A stretch of 64,000 nucleotides of DNA from positions 994,501-1,058,500 of the forward strand of contig NC_092661.1 of NCBI RefSeq assembly GCF_032118995.1, read 5' to 3'. The stretch's first letter is position 1. Each line of letters begins with the position of its first letter. The DNA comes from Asterias amurensis (taxonomy: Eukaryota > Echinodermata > Asteroidea > Forcipulatida > Asteriidae). Positions 1-9,100 of this stretch are shown here, one piece after another. The notes below the pieces were generated by a model that ran no database searches, was not told the origin of the DNA, and was given only the letters and a program-made list of their open reading frames with translations. A program made the position numbers and the translations under genes.

Positions 1-6
1 ACTTAC

Positions 7-163
7 TTATTTCTTCAAACTCCTCCTCTTCTTCTTTCTTGTCTTTCCTCTCTTCCTTCTTGTACTCTGGTTTAATATCTTTCCTCGGCTCAGCCTTCTT
101 GGTTTCTACTGGAGTCCCAGAAGACTTGGCAGAAGGAATCGGAACAGCCCTCTTCAGCGATAA
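7..163 (-). CDS. SH3KBP1: Exon 6: charged linker, gene continues off window
   Basis: Acceptor accag before 163 and donor A|GTAAGT at 6-1. Reads [13 protein letters not shown], then a strongly charged stretch ([17 protein letters not shown], poly-Glu). Phase 0 entry matches exon 5. It probably sits between SH3-B and SH3-C. It has no domain of its own, and the poly-charged tail may be a coiled or disordered spacer. Confidence 0.7.
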
Positions 164-3100
164 CTGGTGGTTGAAATAAGCCAGAAAATCTTAAAGGATT
201 GTTGAAGAATCGGATCGAAAACAAATCGTAAAGATCACAGATTTACGTAAAAGTAAATGATAGTAGAAAACACCTCTTTAAATAAATTTGCCTGAAATAA
301 CATATTTTATGAGAAATAAATAAAACTAATTTCCAGTTTGGCGTTTATCACTCAGTGAGCGTTTTAATTCATTTTTGTTTTTGCGTTGATGTCATTCAAA
401 ATGTGTAATCGGCTTTTCACTTTTTTCTTGTGACCCAGATGACTGATCGAAATAAAACTTCCACAGGTTTGTCAGTTTGTGTGTTACATAAAGTGCTTAC
501 ACTGCCAGCAACTGTTACGTTAGCAAAAACTGATTTTGTTATGTTCCTTAAAATAATGTACAATCCGCAGGACAAAGCATCAGGGTTATGTGAGTGTCTT
601 GGTTAAAGGATTTAGGTACTTTTTCAAAATGTCCACAGATTTACATTAAACTTACAGGGTTTGAAGATAATGATAGTGGAAAGCTTCCCTTCAAATATTA
701 CTAACTATTAAAGAATGTGTAGTGTTTTGAGAAATGAGTATAACAAGTCACAAAATAATTTTGGTGTTATGAGACCAAAATTATTTTAGCATGTAAAATC
801 CCCTTTAAACCAGTTATGATATTATACCAAAACCATAACTGGTTAATTCGTTTTCACATGCTAAAACTGAGACAAAAATTATTACTTTTACTCATTTCTA
901 AAAAACTACAGCACCCCAGTCAGTAAAATTTCAAGGAAAGCTTTCTACTATCATAATTTTCATACTGTGTGAGTTTAATGTAAATCTGTGGACATCATGT
1001 TTTTTGGCTAGGAAAAAGTACATAGACCCTTTAGGGACAGAGGTGTCGTGACTCTGGAACCCACACTCTGCTAAACAGAAGCACCAGATCTAGAGTCCGG
1101 AGCTCTTAACCGCTCGGCCACGACATGCTTGAGGACACAAGTGTCACGACTGCGACTCGAACCCACACTCTGCTGAACAGAAACACCAGAGCTTGAGGCC
1201 GGAGCTCTTAACCGCTCGGCCACGACACAACCCCAAATAGCGGGACGTATGGGGTTTTACCACAGCTAGTCCGAGCGGTCTCTCACGTACCCTTTTCTGT
1301 GCCAATTCACTCGACTTTGCTGCTGGTGGGGTTTCTTTCTTAGAGTGATCTGCTGTTGAATTTCCACCCGTTTTCCTTAATTTGACTTCTCCACCAGCAA
1401 AGATGTTACCAAACCCGACTCCTTTGACCTTTGGGGGTTTGGCCTTCGGAACTTCGGCTGGGGGCTCATCTGAAAGAACTAACATACATTTGATAAGACT
1501 GTAAATGCAAAGCCTTAGCCTTAATACAAGTTAAGAAATATTTTGTTTCAATTTCTTTAATTTGTAAATATGAATCTCCAAAGGGTAACCAGCCTAAGGT
1601 ATTTTGCTTATTTTTTTTTAAACACAACTTTTTATGTGCCGAGTCTAAACATGCGTTAACAAAAAATATGTCTTTTTCTTGGTAACAAATAGTTACTGTA
1701 CATGGTCTACACAAGTACCTTTATCGCATACATTGGCGGGCCCTGCTCCCGATTTCACGAAACTCATCGCAAGTAGCGGCGTATCGTAGGGTTTGCGATG
1801 CGTCGCAGACCTATAAGACACGTCGCGGCTGCGACAAGTTCGCAATTTACGACGTGTAACTGGTCGCAACTTGCACTTGCGACGCGTCGCAGCGCTTCAT
1901 GAAATCGGGGGCTGGGCCAACAGAAGGTTACAAGTTTAATCACAGTTTATCCAACAATGAGCAGTACAGTGGACAAGTGCCTGCCAGACACCGGCCAAAA
2001 AACAGGCCTAGAATTCAACCCCATTTTTGTCAAGGCAGAATTGTAATTGTGAATTGTGACTGTGGCCGCCTAATTGTGAGATCTTTCGCCAACCTCTACA
2101 CACCGGCCGATGCCAAGAAATTGCACACACCGCTCGGTCTCAGCTATAACTGTAACTCAGGTATTAAATGTGATTTTTACCTGGTCTCTCTGTGCTTTTA
2201 ACTTCGGGTCCATCGCCAGCATCCTCCGGGCCAACCGCTTCGTTCTCGTCGATTAACGACACAAAGTTAGAAGGAAACATTCCTTTCTTTCCTCGTAGAA
2301 CACCTTCCCACCATCCGTCTTCTGGTTGGCTGGTGACACTGATGACCTCATCGACCTGTAAGCCAATCTCATCATCCTTCTGAGGGACATAGCTAAAGAC
2401 AACCTTTGCTCGAATCGCCTTTCGCTTCTCTGAGCCCTCTGTTGTATGAAAAAAAAAGTAAAACAAATTATGTCAGGCTCTTTGCACTGGACACGCTTGT
2501 CTGTTACTTCACGAAGGCAGCGAAGGCGATCGCCTCAATGCCCCCTGGTTACTGCTTTGGTGCCCTTGAAATGCTATAGTAGAATATTACAGGTCCGCAA
2601 GGTGTCCTTACCAAGGAGGAAATGCCTTGGTACCCTTGCCCTTTCAAACACGAAGCATTTAGGCCTGGACATGTATTTACTCAAAACACATATTAGCATA
2701 AAAACATACTAGGTAAGAGGATGGGAGAGCTGTTGATAGAAACCATTGTAAGAAACCATTTCCCCTGAAGTAACATAGTCTTTTGAGAAAGAGGTAATTT
2801 CTCACTAAAATTTTCAGTCTGAGAAAGACTTCAGGCAAATGCTTTAACATGTTTAAGGCCCAATCCGAAGGCATATTGTCTCTTAAACCTTGTCCGATTG
2901 CAAAAAATATTCAAACTAAAGTGGATAAAAAAGTAACCCTCACCCTGCCAGACTGTTGAACACACCTTGGAATGAGAACATTCCTTCTACGTACCTCTTC
3001 TTAAGACCTCTTGTGATTCTCCATTAACCACTTCAGGAGGAGGTGGACTTGGAGCTTTCGCTCGAACAGCAGCTGCCTTCTCAGGAGCTGCCTTCTCAGG

Positions 3101-6100
3101 AACTGCCTTCTTGAGCTGAAAAACAACAACAAGAAAAAGGATTTAACAGGTTTGTACCACAGACTTGTAGCAGATTTGTACAACTGAACTGAAAGCAAAC
3201 AGCACTGGCTGTGGTTGAAGTGGTGCCAGTGATTCAATTTTTTGAAAGTGCACCGAGGCCCAAGACCAGCCTTAGAGGCTATGACCGCAATAGCGCTCAT
3301 GCACACCCCTATTTCCGACAGCTCCTGAGTGACACGCCTACATTTCAACACCCCTGTATTCCCACACCCTAGATGATTTTACAACAGTATGTTCCCATAA
3401 TCCTTTTGTTTCCACTCCCCTACATGTACACGTACATGTTCCCTCACATGTTCTTCCGACATAAATGTTCTGGAACCCATGTTCTGAAACCCCTAGTTCC
3501 CTCATCCATGTTCCAACACCCCTAGTAGTATATTTTACTAATCCCAGCCCTGACCCTAGCGAGTTAATCACAAGAGGGCTGTGGGGGGATCATAGGGTTT
3601 TCCCGAGCATAAACAGTATGGGTGTTGGAATAAAGAGCAGTCAACGTGCGGTATGCCTGTTGTTTGTTTAAATGTTGTACAATAAATGAACATGCCAAGT
3701 GAAAATGTACCTGCATGTACATCAGTACAACCATGTACCAGCAGCTTAAGTTGAATATTCATTAAATATCACATGAACACCAAAATGAATTCTTTATCCC
3801 TCGATGCAAATTTAACATCTATTAAATCGTTGTCAGTCATTGTCAGTACCCGCTGCTAAAACATAGCAGGATTCAAACTGACTCTAGCTACCGGGCAATC
3901 TCGATGGTCTAGTTGGTACATGTACATGTATGACACTGCTCTAGAATTGCAAAGGTCGTGGGTTTGAATCCCACCGGAGTAATATGCCTAGTGATTTTTT
4001 TCACAGAACTAGGGAAAGTACTGAGTATACAGTGCTAACACACATCGATAGTGTGTAAATGGGTAAACAATTTTTGTTTAATGATTGTTACATGTAGCAT
4101 GCATACGAATATATGTACACAGTAATGTTTATTGACCCATTTAGATCGGTTTCCCTTTTGGTTGAGGACATCCTGCGAGGAAAGACTTCATGACCTCACT
4201 AGATTCTAATCCATTCATTTCATCGAACATGAAAAGGAAGGAAGTTTAAGTCCACTCTATGTATATTAAAAACTCTTTGTCATTTTTATTCCTTCACTTT
4301 TCAATATCATTTGGTTTTCCCCTTTATATCGATGTGTGTTAACAAGCACTGTATACTTTTAGAACTTTCTCCATCTCTGTGAAATAAACTCACAGACATT
4401 GTATGTATTAAGCCCGCTTCTTAGTACTTCCTGCGAATGCGAATGGGATACGAATTTTGACTTCACAGATTCACAACGAACAATTCGCAACAGTTGAGCT
4501 ATGCTCAATTCCTGCGAAACATTCGTAGAAAAAACAGCCCTGTAATGTCAAAACTTGCTCCGCATTCGCAAGAAGCATGAACCGAGCCTTACTTTGGTGG
4601 GATTTTAACCCACAACCTTTGCCTCTCTAGAGCTGAAGTTAAACCAACATGACCACTGCCAAATAATGTAGCTAGGGGCAGCTCAAATCCTTTAAGCAGC
4701 AGGCACTGCAATTACATACCTCAACTAGTTTTGTCTTACATGTGCGTACCTCAACAACGTTTAGCAAATGTTTACGTACCTCAACAAAGTTATCCGGGAA
4801 GAGTCCTCGCTGGCCATTCAGCTCTCCTTCCCACCAGCCTTCCTCCATCATGTTAATATTGGTGATGATTTGACCTTCTTTAAGAGTCAACTCGTCATCT
4901 TGAGTCGCTTCATAGTCAAATGTCACTACAGCCTCCGCTGTGAATAATAAACAAGGAATAATAATAATAATAACAAAACTTAACACACACGCACACATCC
5001 ACTGATAGAGTGCCCAATGAGCCGTAAAGGCAGTGGACACTATTGGTACAATTACTCAAAATAATTATTAGCATAAAACCTTTTTTGGTGATGAGTAATA
5101 GGGAGAGGTTGATGGTATAAAACATTGTGAGAAACAGCTCCCTCTGAACTGACATAGTTTTTGAGAAAGAAGTATTTTTCCACGAATTTGATTTCGAGAG
5201 CTCAAATTTAGAATTTGAGGTCATGAAATCAACCATCTAAAATACACAACTTCGTGTGACAAGGGTGTTTTTTCTTTCATTATTATCTCGCAACTTCAAA
5301 TTTTCACAGGTTTATTATTTTATGCATATGTTGAGATACACCTGCTGTGAAGGCTAGTCTTTATCAATTACAAATAGTGTCCACTGCCTTTAAATAATAC
5401 AATAGAATAACTTACAAAAATCTAGTGCAGTTGTAAAAAATACAACGGTGGTGTACAGTGTTGTTCAGGCCTTATTAAAATGACAACTTTCTAGATTTTT
5501 CTGAGGGCAACCAAAATCTGAAAAGAGGTAAGAGGAGGAAGAGTACCATGCCTGAACAAAACTATGTCTGGTTGTACATACAGGTGATTTAATGGTGAAG
5601 ATTAAAATACAGAAATGAAAGGTCTTTAAAGACACTGGACACTTTTGGTAATTGTCAAAGACAAGTCTTAACAGTTTGTGTATCTCAACAAATGCATACA
5701 ATAACAAACCTGTCCATGTTGAATAATGAATGAAAATACACCCTTGTCACACAATGTTGTGTGCTTTCAGATGCTCAGATTCAACACCTCAAATTCTAAA
5801 TCTGAGGTCTCAAAATAAAATTTGTGGACCTTACTTCTTTCTCGAAAACTACGCTACTTCAGAGGAAGCCGTTTCTAACAATGTATTATACTACCAACCT
5901 CTCCCCATTATTTTTACTCGTTACCAAGAAAGGTTTTAAGCTATTAATTGTTTTGAGTAATTACCAATAGTGTCCACTGCCTTTAACATGTTTAAGTTGC
6001 AAAAACGAGGCTGACTTTCCAAGGGGGAACTAAATTGACAGTGGGTTGCCGCAAGACATGGCATTTTGCCATAGTGCACCATGTATGCCTTTCACCATGT

Positions 6101-9100
6101 TCCCTCCTTTTTCTTTGAGCCTCACAAATATTTTTAGTTGTATTTCCTGCTTTTTAGAACTTTTGTTTGCAGTATAAATCGTTGATGCTCCCGGCTATTA
6201 GCTTTCACCCTGTTCACAGGGTCAGGATAGTATTGTATCCTAGCACATTGAATTCAAGTTCTGGTGGCTACATTGTACGTCATCAGAGTTTGCTGGGTTC
6301 GAATCCCAGTCAAGAATGACACTTCAGCGAGACACCCAGATGCAATTGCACCTCTGCTGCATATTCCAGGGGGAATCAGTGTTGAAAGAGATTTTTTCTT
6401 GCAAAAGGCACATTAGATGTGCTGAATTGTAAAAAAAATGACTGATTGTCTGATGGTAAAGATGGCCCTTCGCCAACTTTACACTAGTTAACTGGCAGGC
6501 CTGTATCGCGCTTCGTTTTGGAAAGGGCAAGGGCACCAAGGCATTTTCTAATTGGTAAAGGGCACCCCCTAAGAGGAAATTGCAAATTTCTACTAGAGAA
6601 AATCAAGGGGCAACATGGCAATGACCAGGCTGGGGGACACGGAGGCAATCGCCTTCGTTGCCGCCGTGAAGTATTAGGCCTGAACTGGTATGTAACATGA
6701 ATTGATGTTCAGGATGTAATCGTTCATATTGTGTACTTTACATGAGACTTGATTGAATGCCAGGGTACTTAATGAGATTAATCTTCTTGCTTCGCTTCCT
6801 AGAAGTTAAAAAAAAAACTCTCATTGTTCCCCAATGCAGGAAGTGATTCTATAACGATAATATTGTTGTACGTACATAGGCCTAACTGTATCTCACTCAA
6901 CCAGGGCCTGCATGTAATTTCATGGCTCTGCTTACCATACATTATGTACGTATGAAGTACATGTATAGTACGCAAAGAATCAGTGCTTACAGAAGCAGGA
7001 AAATATCAATTGTTATGTATTTCACAACTTAATAATAATAATAATTATATTATACCGTAACACATTTCTGTGAATAAAGACACCCAAGGCGTACCAAGAG
7101 AACAATTAGCCTGTTATGAGTGTCAGAAGAGCAAAGACCAGAGCGTCCAGGTTTATGTTTTTGTAGAAGCTCAGATAGGTAGGTTGGAGCTTGATCATTA
7201 CAGCCCTACAGGGGGGTGCTTTGTAAGTAAATTTTCACCCCACAGTTAAAGCCATTGGACCCTTTCGGTAAACACTATTGTCCAAGGCCAACACTTCGTG
7301 TATCACAGCTTCTATATCAAATAACAAACCTGTGAAAATTTAGGCTCCATCGGTCATCGGAGTCTGGAGGAAATAACGGGAAAACCCACCCGTGTATCCG
7401 CGCGTTTCGCCGTGTCATGACATGTGTTTAAAATAAATCTGTAATTCTCGCTAACGAGAATTGATATTGTTTTACTGTTTTCTCAAAAAGTAAAGCATTT
7501 CATGGAATAATATTTCAAGGGAAGTCTTTTACCACTACCTACTGTAAACCCTGTAAGTTATTTGTTTAATCTGTGAACTTTTTTTTTTTTTCTGTACCGA
7601 AAGGGTCCAATGGCTTTAAGCCAGATACTTCTACTCTATGCGACTTTAAACATGTTAAAGGCCAAATTGAAAACTGTGGCTATAGTGCTATACGAGGATT
7701 GTTGAATAATAGGCCTACAGTATGGGTCTCATGCTTCAAAGCATTTTATTCTGAAGTGATCAAACTACAGCCAGTTTTAATTCAGATTTAAAGCCCATAA
7801 CTCACTGACCGATGCGTTTATTTCGGACGCAACAAAACAATGTAATGTCTGAGAGAAATTCAACCAAACTGTAACTTCTGTTTTTTTTAATAAGATAAAT
7901 TCCTCAACACACTGGTGTGTCAGGATCTAAAGTCTATCAATTTGTAGATATTTCAATATTGCTGATGTTTGGGCTCAGGGTACAGGTTGTAAGGACACAG
8001 TTCAATAGGACCAGATTTTAATCTATTAACCAGCGACATCCCATACAAGAACCAAAGACATTGATAGAGCATCTAGACTTCCTGCAGGCACATTTAGAAG
8101 TGTGTAAACTAGCATGACAGGTCAACAGAAGAAAACACAACGTCTGAGAATTATGGAAATTACAGATCTGTTGATCAATTTTTGATCCATTGAAGATGGG
8201 GGCACGTCTTAAAACTTTTGATATGATATTTGAAAAAACAAAACACTTAGGCCTACAAAGTGGTCTCATTCTTGACCAATATAGTCGGTGTTTCGTCTGC
8301 TTGGAATAGCTAGGGCCCAATTTCAGTAAGCCTATAAAGCACAAAAATTTGCTTAGCATGAAATTTCTTTCTTAGTAAAAACAGGATTACCAACCCAATT
8401 TCCACATGATTTTCAGGATTTATAAGCAAACAACAGCTAAATGCCAGCAACAAGCATTAAACAACAAATTAAAATTTGGTTGGTAATCCTGTTTTTATCA
8501 AGGAAGAAACTCCATGCTAAGCAAATTTTTGTGCTTGCAGGATCTATAAAATTAGGCTCTGGTTTGTTGTACATTTACCTGAATCCAAGCCCGATACTTC
8601 ACGGAGGCGATTAAAGGCGATTACCTCCATGCTCCCGAGTCATTGCCTTGGTGCCCTTGAAATGCTCTGCGTTGAAATTTATAATTGCCTCATAGGGTGC
8701 CCTTTACCACAGAGAAAATGCATTAGTGCCCTTGCCCTTTCAAAAACGAAGCATACAGGCCTGCAAAACTGTAGGCCTACAGCTTTGATTAAATGAAGAA
8801 AAGGGAAATGTCTCGGAATTCCTCATTTCGTGACCAATCTCGCTGTGCCGGGAAATGCCTTGAATACACCTTAAATACCTTGAGAAGTCACACGTGTGTG
8901 TACTATAGTAGTCTGAAAATGAAACCCCTGAAGTGCTATTTCAATATCTAAGTGTTCTCTTGTCATGCTTGTTAATGTAAATCAGATTCAGGAAGTTTTT
9001 CCAAATTTAGATTGTGTGCTACTGTGGAAAACGAAAATTACCGATCGATGCTTGTCCTGACGATTCGACCATACGTATGTAGCAGAGTTTTTCTTCACAG

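Noticed and set aside
1899-2201. 100-codon plus-strand ORF overlapping the SH3-B exon side
   Set aside because: No splice or domain support. The SH3-B exon on the other strand explains the sequence.
4916-5236. 106-codon minus-strand ORF overlapping the SH3-A exon region
   Set aside because: It is mostly inside the MITE at 5026-5394 and in a different frame from SH3-A.
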